From CAXNKG01 sp964202965 (GTDB taxonomy: Bacteria; Acidobacteriota; Vicinamibacteria; Vicinamibacterales; UBA2999), in assembly GCA_964202965.1 (NCBI GenBank), contig CAXNKG010000036.1, positions 1-33,901 on the forward strand: a DNA stretch of 33,901 bases, given 5' to 3'. The notes below the pieces were generated by a model. It was not told the DNA's origin. It did not search any database and saw only the letters and a program-made list of their open reading frames with translations. The position numbers were made by a program, and so were the translations under genes. Below, one piece after another: positions 7,288 to 15,839 of this stretch (positions are counted from its first letter, which is position 1; each line of letters begins with the position of its first letter).

Positions 7288-8264
7288 CCAAGAACATCTC
7301 GTGCCTCGTCGCCGTATGCATGTTGGTCAGCGCCTCCGCGTTCGCGCAGCGAGGTGGTCAGGCAGCCGTTCAGCCGCCCGCCAGTTTCACGGCCACCGCC
7401 ATTCCTGGCGTCGTCGCGGCCGGAACGACCATCGCGCTCGTCAAGGGCGGACTTGGACGGACCGAAGGCCCCGTCGCCATGCAGGACGGCAGCATGCTGG
7501 TCAGCGGCCCGAACAACATCTTCAAGGTTGACGTCTCCGACAACGTCACCACGTTCATCGAGAACGCCAACCAGACCAACGGCATGGGATGGGACCAGCA
7601 GGGCCGCCTCATCTCGGTGCAGCGCGGAAAGGGCAATGAAAAAGTCGGCGTGCTGTATCCGGCCGACAAGGTGGCGACGCTCGCGGATGGCTACCAGGGC
7701 AAACCATTCGATGCGCTCAACGACATGGCGCTCGACAAGCGTGGAGGCGTCTACTTCACGGATACGCAGGGCATCTATTACCTGCCTCCGGGCGGGCGCG
7801 TCAGCCGCATCATCGATGAAGTCCCGCGGCCGAACGGCGTCGTCCTGAGTCCCGACGAAAGAACGCTCTACGTCCACAACAAGGACGGCGTGTACATGCT
7901 GGCGTTCGATGTGGCGCCGGACGGGACGATCTCCAACCGCCGCAACTTTGCGCGGTATAAGAGCGTCCGGATTCCCGGGCACAAGGACCCGTCGTGGGAT
8001 GAAGATAATGGCGCGGACGGCATGGCCGTCGACAGCGAGGGACGCGTGTACGCGGCGACCAACGCCGGTGTGGAAGTCTTCAGTGCGCGCGGGGAGTTGC
8101 TCGGTGTGATACCCGTGCAGTGGGGCGCCGAGAATAACAACATCCGGAAGCCGCAGAACGTCGCGTTTGGCGGCGCGGATCGGAAGACGCTCTACATCGT
8201 CGGCGCCGGCACGATCTACAAGGTGCGGACGCTCTCGCAGGGCCCCAACCGCCCCACCAAGTAG
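7284..8264 (+). CDS. Exported SMP-30/gluconolactonase-like beta-propeller
   Basis: A 326-residue protein with a signal peptide (MLVSASAFAQ) and a six-bladed SMP-30/gluconolactonase/LRE-like domain. The metal ligands of the family can be placed: Glu61 (RTEGPV), Asn146 (LNDMALD), Asn184 (PNGVVLSPD) and Asp245 (DGMAVDSEG). It likely hydrolyses a lactone with a divalent metal in the periplasm. The start overlaps the PEBP stop (ATGA), so longer upstream frames are ignored. The next gene begins seven bases after its stop. Confidence 0.88.
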   Translation: MTKNISCLVAVCMLVSASAFAQRGGQAAVQPPASFTATAIPGVVAAGTTIALVKGGLGRTEGPVAMQDGSMLVSGPNNIFKVDVSDNVTTFIENANQTNGMGWDQQGRLISVQRGKGNEKVGVLYPADKVATLADGYQGKPFDALNDMALDKRGGVYFTDTQGIYYLPPGGRVSRIIDEVPRPNGVVLSPDERTLYVHNKDGVYMLAFDVAPDGTISNRRNFARYKSVRIPGHKDPSWDEDNGADGMAVDSEGRVYAATNAGVEVFSARGELLGVIPVQWGAENNNIRKPQNVAFGGADRKTLYIVGAGTIYKVRTLSQGPNRPTK

Positions 8265-8271
8265 GGTCACC

Positions 8272-8664
8272 ATGCGAGTTGCGCTTCTCGCGGCCGGATT
8301 CGCCGTTGCGGTGGCGTCGTCAGCACCGCTCGTGGCTCATCACTCGTTCACAGCGGAGTTCGACGCGACCAGGCCCGTCAAACTGCGCGGCACGCTGACG
8401 AAGATGGATTGGGTGAATCCGCACGGATGGATCTACATCGACGTCAAAGGTGAGGACGGGCAGATTGTGACCTGGGGCATCGAAGCCGGTGCCCCGAATG
8501 CCCTGTTGCGGCGAGGACTGCGACGGGCCGACTTTCCGCTCGGGACGGAGCTCGTGATCGAGGGCTACCGCGCCAAGGATGGCACCGCGAAGGCCAACGG
8601 CCACAAAGTCACGTTCGCGGACGGCCGCAACTTCTTCCTCGGCACGTCGGTCGACCCGAATTAG
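8272..8664 (+). CDS. DUF6152 family exported protein (copy 2)
   Basis: A 130-residue protein closing the operon. Signal cleavage after APLVA (22) gives a mature start of His-His-Ser-Phe, as in copy 1. The Pro-His is again at 50-51 (WVNPHGW), with the same 28-residue spacing from the first His. It is closer to copy 1 (HHSF...EFD) than to copies 3 and 4 (HHGNAA). No strong Shine-Dalgarno precedes it (GTAGGG), consistent with coupling to the gene before it. Eleven bases separate it from the convergent partner gene at 8676. Confidence 0.85.
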   Translation: MRVALLAAGFAVAVASSAPLVAHHSFTAEFDATRPVKLRGTLTKMDWVNPHGWIYIDVKGEDGQIVTWGIEAGAPNALLRRGLRRADFPLGTELVIEGYRAKDGTAKANGHKVTFADGRNFFLGTSVDPN

Positions 8665-8675
8665 CTGCGGCTTCG

Positions 8676-9770
8676 CTACGGCTGCCGCGCGTATCTGTAC
8701 GGGCCGGAGATGTGGATCACGATGAGGGCTGTGGCCGGGCCCGTGTCGCCGGCCTCGAACCGATACGCGAGTCCGAGCCCCTCGAACGTCGTCTGGGAGA
8801 TCGGCACCAGGGGCCGGTCGGCGCCATCCTCCAGGCCGGCGGCGGCAAGCCCTCCTTCGACCCGAGGGCCCAGGATCTTCGCGATCAGCTGCTCGCCGGA
8901 GAGCGTCACCTCGTACGTCCGCTCGGCCCCTCCGTAAATACCCTTGTAAACGCCGACGTAGCGCGCGAGCACGTCGCGCGGAACCTTCACGGTCGCGCTC
9001 GCGGCATCTGACAGCGGGACCCAGTGGTCGCTGGTGCGTTCACAGACCGCCTCGAGCATCTCGGTATCAGCGGCCAGCGTCATCGTTGCCGCAAAGCCCC
9101 ATGGCTTCAGGAACGCGCCGGGATCCTCGTACGTCACCTCCAGCTGGATGCTGCCAACGCTGGTACGCCGGTATCGTTCGACGATTCGCAGCCGGTCCGA
9201 GTGTGACACCCCATACCGGCTGGTCCACACCTTGTCGTTGTAGCCGTTGCTCTCCACGACGAGGGTGTCGCCCTCCCAGCGGCCGACCGAGTAGCCCATC
9301 CAGCTCGGAGCGGGCTCGGCTTCCAGTTGGCGGCCGTCCATGTGGATCGCGCGATAGGACAGGTCGTCATTGAGGATTGCGATCAAGGCCGGCGTCTGGA
9401 TGATGCGCTTCCAGCCGTCGCCATAGCCCCTCTCCACCTCCGGCCCGCTTGGGCGGCACTGGTAGTTGGGACGCTGGCGGTAGTACTCCTGCTGATGCTT
9501 GCGGGCGAGATCGAGGACCCAGGGCTGCAGGTTCGCGGGCTCTGGACGACCCGCAATGAGCCCGGGGTCCCATAGGCCCGTGAGATCCGGCTTGCCGTCG
9601 GGCCCGCGCGGCGCCGGCGCATCAAGGTTCGGCTTCCCGTCGGCGGTGCGGGGGATACCCGGCCAGGGGCGGTCCAGCCACTGGGCTGTCCCCGGCGCGG
9701 GGCACGCGGCAAGAACGAGCGCCGCGAGGAGGCCGGAAACCCACGATTTCCGGCCTGCTGGTCTGTTCAT
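8676..9770 (-). CDS. Exported DUF6152-partner protein with C-terminal extension (copy 2)
   Basis: A 364-residue protein, second gene after the TonB receptor with one base between. The N-terminus has a possible lipobox (LAAC, Cys23). It carries the family start PRTADGKPNL...APRGPDGKPDLTGLW and the core IHMDGR...GYSVGRWEGDTLVVES.G...ERYRR...DP....KPW. Unlike the other three partner proteins it has about 110 more residues (from LARYVGVYKG), resembling the DUF3471-type beta domain seen after penicillin-binding-like hydrolases. Function unknown; periplasmic or outer-membrane-attached. Confidence 0.75.
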   Translation of the reverse strand: MNRPAGRKSWVSGLLAALVLAACPAPGTAQWLDRPWPGIPRTADGKPNLDAPAPRGPDGKPDLTGLWDPGLIAGRPEPANLQPWVLDLARKHQQEYYRQRPNYQCRPSGPEVERGYGDGWKRIIQTPALIAILNDDLSYRAIHMDGRQLEAEPAPSWMGYSVGRWEGDTLVVESNGYNDKVWTSRYGVSHSDRLRIVERYRRTSVGSIQLEVTYEDPGAFLKPWGFAATMTLAADTEMLEAVCERTSDHWVPLSDAASATVKVPRDVLARYVGVYKGIYGGAERTYEVTLSGEQLIAKILGPRVEGGLAAAGLEDGADRPLVPISQTTFEGLGLAYRFEAGDTGPATALIVIHISGPYRYARQP

Positions 9771-9771
9771 C

Positions 9772-12700
9772 CTAGAAATCGAATTTCACGCCGAACTGCA
9801 GGATGCGCGGATCGCCGGCCTGCGTGGTGATGCGCCCGAACGCCCCCGAGTTGAAGTTGGTGACCGGGGCGCCCCAGTTGAACGTGTTGAACAGGTTCGA
9901 GACGTCCAACCGCAGCTCCACCCGCTGCGTCCCCAACTCGATGAGCCTGGAGAGCAACATGTCAACCTGCCAGAACGACGGTCCCACCGCGAGGTTCCGT
10001 TTGGCATTGCCCAGTTCGCCCAGAGGGGCCAGCACGAACGCAGCGCGGTCGAAGTAGTTGTCGATCCGCTCACCAGGCTTCAGGTCAGAGGCGTCCTTGC
10101 CAGGGCCATAGATGTTGTCGCTGACCTTGTTGGGCCGCTGAACCGAGGCATGCGAACCGATGAGCGCGCGGTCGACGCCGCTGGTGATGTTGAGCCGGTT
10201 GCCCGATCGCGCGCTGAGGATGCCCGCCAGCCGCCAGTTCGACGCCAGCGCGCGCACGATCCCGCTGCCAACCTCAGGTGTCTCGTAACCGGCGTTGAGC
10301 GACCCCAGGTGCATGCGGTCCTGATCGCAGTAACCGGCGTCGAAATCCGGATCATTCGGAATCGAATAGCCGGCGCTGGTCTGATTGAAGGTGGTCGCAG
10401 TGGCGGTCCCCTCACACTTCGACAGGGTATAGCTGCCGTTGAGGCTCAGGCCGGCCGAGGATCGATGCCGCGCAGCGAGCTTCAGGCCACGATACTTCTG
10501 CCATCCGATGTCCGTGTTGAGGTCCAGCGCGCCGATCTGGGCGGACCTGACCGGATTCTCCAGCGACAACACGCGCCGCTCGTTCAGGTTGCCATTGACC
10601 GAGCACACCGGGTACGACCGCGGCCAGGTGGCCGTGTTGAGCGTGCAGGGACCAAGGCCGAGGAACACCCCGGGGTTGATCGCCGACTGCGCCCAGAGCC
10701 GGTCGGAGTAGCTGCCCATATAGGTCGCCGACACGCCCCAGCTGGCCCCGAGCTGCTGCTCGATCATCACGTTCCACTGCTGCACCCGTGGTGAATTGAT
10801 GTCGGGATCCATCGACCCAAACGCGCCGAATGGGATGTACGCCACGGTGGGGCTGGCGACGATGGGGTGGGGATCGCCACCCGGGAGGTGCCCCCAGGGG
10901 TCGTCCATGCCGCCCGGCGCATCGTTGATGAGCGAGCGGTTGCCGAATGGCGGGGCTCCAGAGTTGATGTTGTGGTATTCGCCCGCCATGAAGTCATAGC
11001 CCATCGAGTACGACGACCTCACGGCGAGGCGGCCATCCCCACGGACGTCCCACGCCACACCCGCGCGCGGCGCGAGGTTCCACCACTGCGTGTTCAACCC
11101 CGTCTTCCCGTCCGGGAAGCCCTCGTCACCGGGATAAATGAGTCCCGGAGGTGCGTTGCGGAACACCTGGCTCCGGGTGTTCCGGTCGAAATTCTCTTTC
11201 CGCCAGAGCACGACCGCGTCGTTCTCGACGTACTGGCCGAAGTACGGCTCCCACCGCACGCCCGCATTGATCGTCACCCGGTTCGACACGCGCCATGCGT
11301 CCTGCGCATAGGCGCCCACGTACCAGTTGTGGATATCCAGGACGCTCGGGCCGCCGATCTCGAGCCTGGCGACGCGGCCAGTCAGGAAATCCGCAAGGGC
11401 GTGCCCGGTCAGGCTGCCGTCAATGGTCCAGCTGCCGCCGGTGCGGGACGTGGACCGCGTGTCGAACTTCCAGTAGCGGGTGCTCGCGCCGAAGCCGAGC
11501 TGATGGGTCCCCCGCACCATGGTCACATCGTCGGAGGCCCCGTAGAGCTTGTGCTTCGACCGCCGCTCCCCGCTTCCCACTATCGCGAACATGCCGTTGA
11601 CGTTGACCGGGAACTGGCTGCTCACGTCGGAGCCCTCTTCCGTGGGATAGGAGTACATCTTCACTCCCATGTCGGCCGGGCTGGGAAGCCCCGGGTTGTG
11701 GTACCGGTGCGAATCTGTCGAGCTCCACGTGAACCGGGTGCCGTTGACGAGCGTCGCGCTCATGACATGGGTCTGACCCAGCACCAGCGATCGGAGCTTG
11801 TCCGCGGTGCCCTCATGGTCGCTCCCCGACTTGAGGATGTTGTCGCCCGGACCCTCCCACGATGGGGGGAGGTCGTTCTTGTAGACCATGTACCGGCCAA
11901 AGACCAGCCGATTGCCGGTCATCTGGTAGTCGATCCGCGCGATCGGTTCGTGAATGTCCCGGCCCTGCGTGGCCGACCACTGGACTTCGCCACAGGGGTC
12001 CGTGGTCGTGGGCAGGAGTGCCGAGACTTTCCTCGCCGCCGGGCTCAAGCGGGCCGGATCGATGCGATTGTTGACGAAGGGGGCGCGCAGGGTGATCTGC
12101 CTTCCGGAGTTGCACGCCGCCGACGCCATCGCCGTGAAGTCGCCGGCGAGCATCTGCGCCGTCGGCACGTACGAAATGTTGCTCGTCGGCACCTGACGCA
12201 GGATGGTGCCCTGGTAGCCCGCGAAGAAGAACAGCTTGTCGCGGATGAGGGGGCCGCCAATCGTGCCGCCGAACTGGTTGCGCCGGAGGCCGTCGTCCTT
12301 CTGCGTGCCGTCGGGACCGAACGCCGCGAAATGCTCCGGCGCGTTGAAGCGGCGATCGCGCAGGAACTCGAAGCCGCCCCCGTGGAACGCATTGGTCCCC
12401 GACTTGGTCACGGCGTTCACCGACGCGCCCGACTTGACGCCGTTTTCGGCGGAGAGGCCGCTCGTCGCCACCTGGAACTCCTGGAGCGCATCGGGGAACG
12501 GCATGGGCAGCCCGGCGTTGCTCTGCGGGTTGTTGTGCTCAGCCCCGTCCAGCGTGTAGGCCACGCCGCCCGGCAGGCCGCCGGCGACCGAGATGTACAC
12601 GCCGCCCGGCACGCCACGTTCCGTCGCGCCCGTCTGCACGGCGGCGCCGGCGAGCATGATCAGGTCGGTGACCTGTCGTCCCTGCAGCGGGAGCTGCAGG

Positions 12701-13137
12701 ATGTCCTCGTTGGAGACGACCGTGCTGATGCCTGAGCTTCGGACTTCAACAAGCGGTGCGGCGGCCTCGACGGTAACCGATTCCTCCAGCGAGCCAACAC
12801 CGAGTACGGCATTGACCGTCGGTGTCCCGCCAACCTGCAGGACGATGCCCGTCTGCACGTAGGTCTTGAATCCCTGAAGCGCGACCTCGAGCCGGTACGG
12901 CCCGGTCGGAAGGTTCGTCAACAGGTATCCACCCGTTTCATCCGTCACGGCCGTGCGAACGAGGCCTGTGTCGGTCTGTGTCACGGTAACGGTGACGCCC
13001 GGCAGTACGGCGCCGCTTTCATCGCGAACCGTGCCGCTCAGCTGCGCAGTCGCCTGCGCCAAGGCGGTGCCGGCGGTCAGCAGCAGCATCAGCAGGATCA
13101 CGACGCCGCGCGAATAACAGGTCAGACATCTCGTCAT
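9772..13137 (-). CDS. TonB-dependent receptor with carboxypeptidase-regulatory-like domain
   Basis: A 1,121-residue outer-membrane receptor of the Oar/SusC-like type. In order: signal peptide (to about 28, ending TALAQ), a carboxypeptidase-regulatory-like beta-sandwich (about 30-115, GTVRDESGAVLPGVTVTV), a plug (about 125-240, with VEVRSS and LPLQGRQVTDL), and a long beta-barrel ending in Phe (KFDF). Such proteins import large or complexed molecules with energy from TonB. It has a strong GGGAGGAG site and a divergent promoter shared with the DUF6152 operon at 13265. It is followed directly by the partner protein at 8676. The ligand is unknown. Confidence 0.93.
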   Translation of the reverse strand: MTRCLTCYSRGVVILLMLLLTAGTALAQATAQLSGTVRDESGAVLPGVTVTVTQTDTGLVRTAVTDETGGYLLTNLPTGPYRLEVALQGFKTYVQTGIVLQVGGTPTVNAVLGVGSLEESVTVEAAAPLVEVRSSGISTVVSNEDILQLPLQGRQVTDLIMLAGAAVQTGATERGVPGGVYISVAGGLPGGVAYTLDGAEHNNPQSNAGLPMPFPDALQEFQVATSGLSAENGVKSGASVNAVTKSGTNAFHGGGFEFLRDRRFNAPEHFAAFGPDGTQKDDGLRRNQFGGTIGGPLIRDKLFFFAGYQGTILRQVPTSNISYVPTAQMLAGDFTAMASAACNSGRQITLRAPFVNNRIDPARLSPAARKVSALLPTTTDPCGEVQWSATQGRDIHEPIARIDYQMTGNRLVFGRYMVYKNDLPPSWEGPGDNILKSGSDHEGTADKLRSLVLGQTHVMSATLVNGTRFTWSSTDSHRYHNPGLPSPADMGVKMYSYPTEEGSDVSSQFPVNVNGMFAIVGSGERRSKHKLYGASDDVTMVRGTHQLGFGASTRYWKFDTRSTSRTGGSWTIDGSLTGHALADFLTGRVARLEIGGPSVLDIHNWYVGAYAQDAWRVSNRVTINAGVRWEPYFGQYVENDAVVLWRKENFDRNTRSQVFRNAPPGLIYPGDEGFPDGKTGLNTQWWNLAPRAGVAWDVRGDGRLAVRSSYSMGYDFMAGEYHNINSGAPPFGNRSLINDAPGGMDDPWGHLPGGDPHPIVASPTVAYIPFGAFGSMDPDINSPRVQQWNVMIEQQLGASWGVSATYMGSYSDRLWAQSAINPGVFLGLGPCTLNTATWPRSYPVCSVNGNLNERRVLSLENPVRSAQIGALDLNTDIGWQKYRGLKLAARHRSSAGLSLNGSYTLSKCEGTATATTFNQTSAGYSIPNDPDFDAGYCDQDRMHLGSLNAGYETPEVGSGIVRALASNWRLAGILSARSGNRLNITSGVDRALIGSHASVQRPNKVSDNIYGPGKDASDLKPGERIDNYFDRAAFVLAPLGELGNAKRNLAVGPSFWQVDMLLSRLIELGTQRVELRLDVSNLFNTFNWGAPVTNFNSGAFGRITTQAGDPRILQFGVKFDF

Positions 13138-13175
13138 GCGTACTCCTCCCGGAGTGTCTCTTCGGTTTGGGACGG

Positions 13176-13203
13176 CTTATACCACTTATGGCCTGAAGTA
13201 CAA
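13176..13203 (-). promoter_or_regulatory. Predicted promoter of the TonB receptor gene
   Basis: On the minus strand, TTGTAC (13203-13198), a 16-base spacer and TATAAG (13181-13176) with an upstream TGG give an extended -10 promoter. Transcription would start near 13169, leaving a leader of about 30 bases that contains the GGGAGGAG site. Confidence 0.5.
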
Positions 13204-13211
13204 AGCCAGCG

Positions 13212-13238
13212 GCGCGCGGATGTATAATTCCCGCGCGC
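13212..13238 (+). promoter_or_regulatory. -10 element enclosed in an 8-bp inverted repeat, before the 13265 operon
   Basis: A perfect TATAAT (13223-13228) preceded by TG lies in the 11-base gap of a perfect inverted repeat, GCGCGCGG (13212-13219) and CCGCGCGC (13231-13238). No good -35 is seen. The expected start near 13235 is 30 bases before the ATG of the DUF6152 gene. The repeat could be an operator or a structure at the 5' end of the mRNA. Confidence 0.4.
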
Positions 13239-13264
13239 GTACTATTGTGTGCCGGAGGAGTGAC

Positions 13265-13699
13265 ATGAAACGCTATTTGTTCCTGGCCGCCGTCGTGAGT
13301 CTCGGCGTGCTGCCGATGGTTGGCGCTCCCGCGTTCGCCCATCACGGCAACGCGGCCTACGCCGACGAGATCACGGAGTTCAAGCAGGCCACGGTCACGA
13401 AATTCGCGTGGGCGAATCCGCATACGCTGATTAATTTCGATGCGACGGATGCCAAGGGCAACGCCGTTCATATGGTCGTCGAGACGGCGGCCCCCCAGGC
13501 GCTCCGGCTGATTGGCTGGGGCAAGGCGTCAGTCATGCCCGGCGACGTCATCGCCGTTCGGATGTACGTCGCCAAGAACGGCAACCCTGCCGGCCGGCTG
13601 CAGAAGATCATCCTTGCCGATGGCAGCGAGTTGCATGACACGCAGCTTGGCGGAGATGCGGGTGGAAAGACCCGGTACGACCCGGATGCCGGAAAGTAG
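13265..13699 (+). CDS. DUF6152 family exported protein (copy 3)
   Basis: A 144-residue protein. Signal cleavage after GAPAFA (25) leaves His-His-Gly-Asn. Pro-His is at 52-53 (WANPHTL). The C-terminal part has the pattern LIGW...PGDV...GRLQK...DGSELHDTQ.GGD.GG, shared closely with copy 4 at 15411. ATG 13265 follows GGAGGAG; the frame extends upstream only into the promoter region. It opens a four-gene operon arranged DUF6152-partner-partner-DUF6152. Confidence 0.85.
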   Translation: MKRYLFLAAVVSLGVLPMVGAPAFAHHGNAAYADEITEFKQATVTKFAWANPHTLINFDATDAKGNAVHMVVETAAPQALRLIGWGKASVMPGDVIAVRMYVAKNGNPAGRLQKIILADGSELHDTQLGGDAGGKTRYDPDAGK

Positions 13700-13705
13700 C
13701 GCCAT

Positions 13706-14542
13706 ATGAAACCACCTTCGATCGTCGTCTCGGTCGTTGTCCTGGCGTGCCTGACCGCCGTGGCGGGTCCCGCGGCGGCTCAGCGTGGGCGCATCAGCGG
13801 GGAAGGGTTCGTGACCGAGGGCGTGCCCAGGATGCCGAACCCGCCCGGACCGGCGCCCCGGCGGGATCTGTCAGGAATGTGGGTTGGCCCGCAGGACAAC
13901 AAGCCCGATCCGGTGCCGCAGATGACGCCGGCCGGCGAGGCGGAGTTCACGCTGCGGAAACCCTACGGGATCGCCAGCAGGAACGATGGCTTGGGCGCGT
14001 CGAACGACCCGTTCATTACCTGCGACCCCCTCGGGTTTCCCCGCAACCTGCTGGCGCATGCCGTCAGCAGCCGCGGACGCATGATCTTCGGGTCCGCGCC
14101 GGACCGCATTCTGATCGCACACGAGCAGCAGCGCGTCTGGCGGGAGATCTGGATGGACGGACGAGCACTTCCGAAAGTCGTGGATGTCAGGGGTGCGCCC
14201 GAGTCCCGGTATTACGGGTATTCAACTGGTCGCTGGGAAAACGACAATACGCTGGTCATCGATACGACAGGCGTGGATGAGCGACCCTGGCTGGATGAAC
14301 TGGGTCATCCGCGCAGTTCCTCGGCACGTATCCAGGAGCGCTACACGCGTCGCGACCAGTACAACGTGCAGTTGACCGTCACGGTCGACGATCCGAAGTT
14401 TTACACGAAGCCGTGGACGTGGATGCGGGCGAACTTCTACTGGGTGATGGGCCAGGAATTTGCCGAGACGTTCTGCATCCCGTCAGAGGGGATCGAGTAT
14501 CGTGACTCGCTCGCCAGGCCGTCGGGGATCGCAATCCCATAG
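13706..14542 (+). CDS. Exported DUF6152-partner protein (copy 3)
   Basis: A 278-residue secreted protein (signal ending GPAAAQ). It has the family start PAPRRDLSGMWVGP and the core WREIWMDGRALP...YGYSTGRWENDNTLVIDTTG...RIQERYTRRD...DDPKFYTKPW. It is very close in layout to the next gene product. The core looks like an all-beta domain with many Trp and Asp residues; no catalytic motif is recognised. It starts six bases after copy 3 of DUF6152 with only a weak ribosome site, consistent with coupling. Confidence 0.75.
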   Translation: MKPPSIVVSVVVLACLTAVAGPAAAQRGRISGEGFVTEGVPRMPNPPGPAPRRDLSGMWVGPQDNKPDPVPQMTPAGEAEFTLRKPYGIASRNDGLGASNDPFITCDPLGFPRNLLAHAVSSRGRMIFGSAPDRILIAHEQQRVWREIWMDGRALPKVVDVRGAPESRYYGYSTGRWENDNTLVIDTTGVDERPWLDELGHPRSSSARIQERYTRRDQYNVQLTVTVDDPKFYTKPWTWMRANFYWVMGQEFAETFCIPSEGIEYRDSLARPSGIAIP

Positions 14543-14556
14543 ACAGGGAGTAGACG

Positions 14557-15411
14557 ATGCGAAAAACGTGCACGGGCATCATCGCAGGCGTAGCGGGCGC
14601 GGTCCTGCTTTCGGCGCTGGCTGCCGCTCAGACCGCTCAAACCAACAACGCCCCACGTTCCCCGTGGAAGTACTACCCGGAGGATGCGAGGGCCAACACC
14701 GGCGACGGCGGGCCCGCGCCGAAGCGCGATCTGACGGGGACCTGGGCCGGCGAGTCATCCGGCGCGGGTGTCGCGAGGCTTGTTCCTCCCGAGAGGGACC
14801 CGGCGTTCACGCCGCTAGGCAAGCAGTTGTTCGACCGGAACAAGGCGGAGGGCAGTGGGGTCTTAATCGCGCAGTCGAACGATCCTCATGTCCGATTCTG
14901 CGATCCATTTGGTTTTCCCCGGAACATGAACGACCAGATTCGTTCGATGACGATCACGACGCTGCCGGACCGGACTTTTGTCCTGCTCAAGTTCATGACG
15001 GTCTGGCGTGAGATCTGGATGGACGGGCGAGCGCTTCCGACCAACGTGGGCGCCAGGGGGAGAGACGCCCACGATCCGACTTACAACGGCTACTCGGTGG
15101 GTCGCTGGGCAGACGACTATACCTTCGTGGCGGAGACAACCGGCATGGCCGCCGAGACCTGGGCCACCGAGAGCGGCCTTCCGCATAGCGTCGAAGCGCG
15201 CGTGACGGAGCGCTTTCAGCGGAAGAGCAAGAATGACCTGACGCTGACGATGACGATGGACGACCCCAAGCTCTACACCCGGCCGCTGCGTCTTGGGGAA
15301 GTGCACTTCCGGTGGATTCCGAGCCAGACATTCTTTGACTTTTCCTGCGTGCCGTCGTCGGTGCAGATGTACTTGAAAGAGATGGCCGATCCATCCAGCG
15401 GAGGTAAGTAG
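14557..15411 (+). CDS. Exported DUF6152-partner protein (copy 4)
   Basis: A 284-residue secreted protein (signal ending ALAAAQTAQ) with GPAPKRDLTGTWAGE at about 50-65 and the core VWREIWMDGRALPTN...YNGYSVGRWADDYTFVAETTG...VTERFQRKS...DDPKLYTRP. With the preceding gene it appears to be a tandem duplicate. A GGGAG site precedes the ATG. The stop TAG shares its G with the GTG start of the following DUF6152 gene, and its last codons (GGAGG) supply that gene's ribosome site. Confidence 0.75.
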   Translation: MRKTCTGIIAGVAGAVLLSALAAAQTAQTNNAPRSPWKYYPEDARANTGDGGPAPKRDLTGTWAGESSGAGVARLVPPERDPAFTPLGKQLFDRNKAEGSGVLIAQSNDPHVRFCDPFGFPRNMNDQIRSMTITTLPDRTFVLLKFMTVWREIWMDGRALPTNVGARGRDAHDPTYNGYSVGRWADDYTFVAETTGMAAETWATESGLPHSVEARVTERFQRKSKNDLTLTMTMDDPKLYTRPLRLGEVHFRWIPSQTFFDFSCVPSSVQMYLKEMADPSSGGK

Positions 15412-15839
15412 TGAAAGCACAGTTTCTGATGATGATGGCCCTGCTCGCCGGACTCGCCGCGAGTGACAGCCCGTTGTCCGCGCATCACGGCAACGCGGCG
15501 TTCAACCTGACCACGCCGGTCGTGTTGAAGGGCGCCGTGGTGACGGAATTCATCTGGATCAATCCCCACCCGCTCATCAAGGCGGACTACAAGGACGAAA
15601 AGGGGAACGTCCAGCACTGGATTATGGAGATGGGCAGTACGGTCTCGGCTCAGCTCATCGGCTGGAACAGAACGACGGTCGCTCCCGGAGACGTCGTGAC
15701 GCTCTACGTCTGGCAGGCCAAGACAGGCGCCTTCGCCGGGCGCTTCAACAAGGTCGAATTCCCCGACGGCACGACCATGCGCGATACCCAGACCGGCGGC
15801 GACGACGGAGGGCGGTCCGACACGGGCCTGCGGCAGTAG
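15411..15839 (+). CDS. DUF6152 family exported protein (copy 4)
   Basis: A 142-residue protein starting with GTG, overlapping the previous stop by one base. Signal cleavage after DSPLSA (24) leaves His-His-Gly-Asn, and Pro-His is at 52-53 (WINPHPL). Its similarity to copy 3 (HHGNAA, QLIGW, APGDVV, GGDDGG) suggests the four-gene operon arose by duplication of a two-gene unit with changed order. Its stop abuts the stop of the convergent cytochrome gene with no spacer. Confidence 0.85.
   Translation: MKAQFLMMMALLAGLAASDSPLSAHHGNAAFNLTTPVVLKGAVVTEFIWINPHPLIKADYKDEKGNVQHWIMEMGSTVSAQLIGWNRTTVAPGDVVTLYVWQAKTGAFAGRFNKVEFPDGTTMRDTQTGGDDGGRSDTGLRQ

Noticed and set aside
10867..12735. 622-codon open frame antisense to the TonB receptor
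   Set aside because: It is the shadow of a very long GC-rich gene; it shows no domain, and the receptor on the other strand has a full, coherent domain order.
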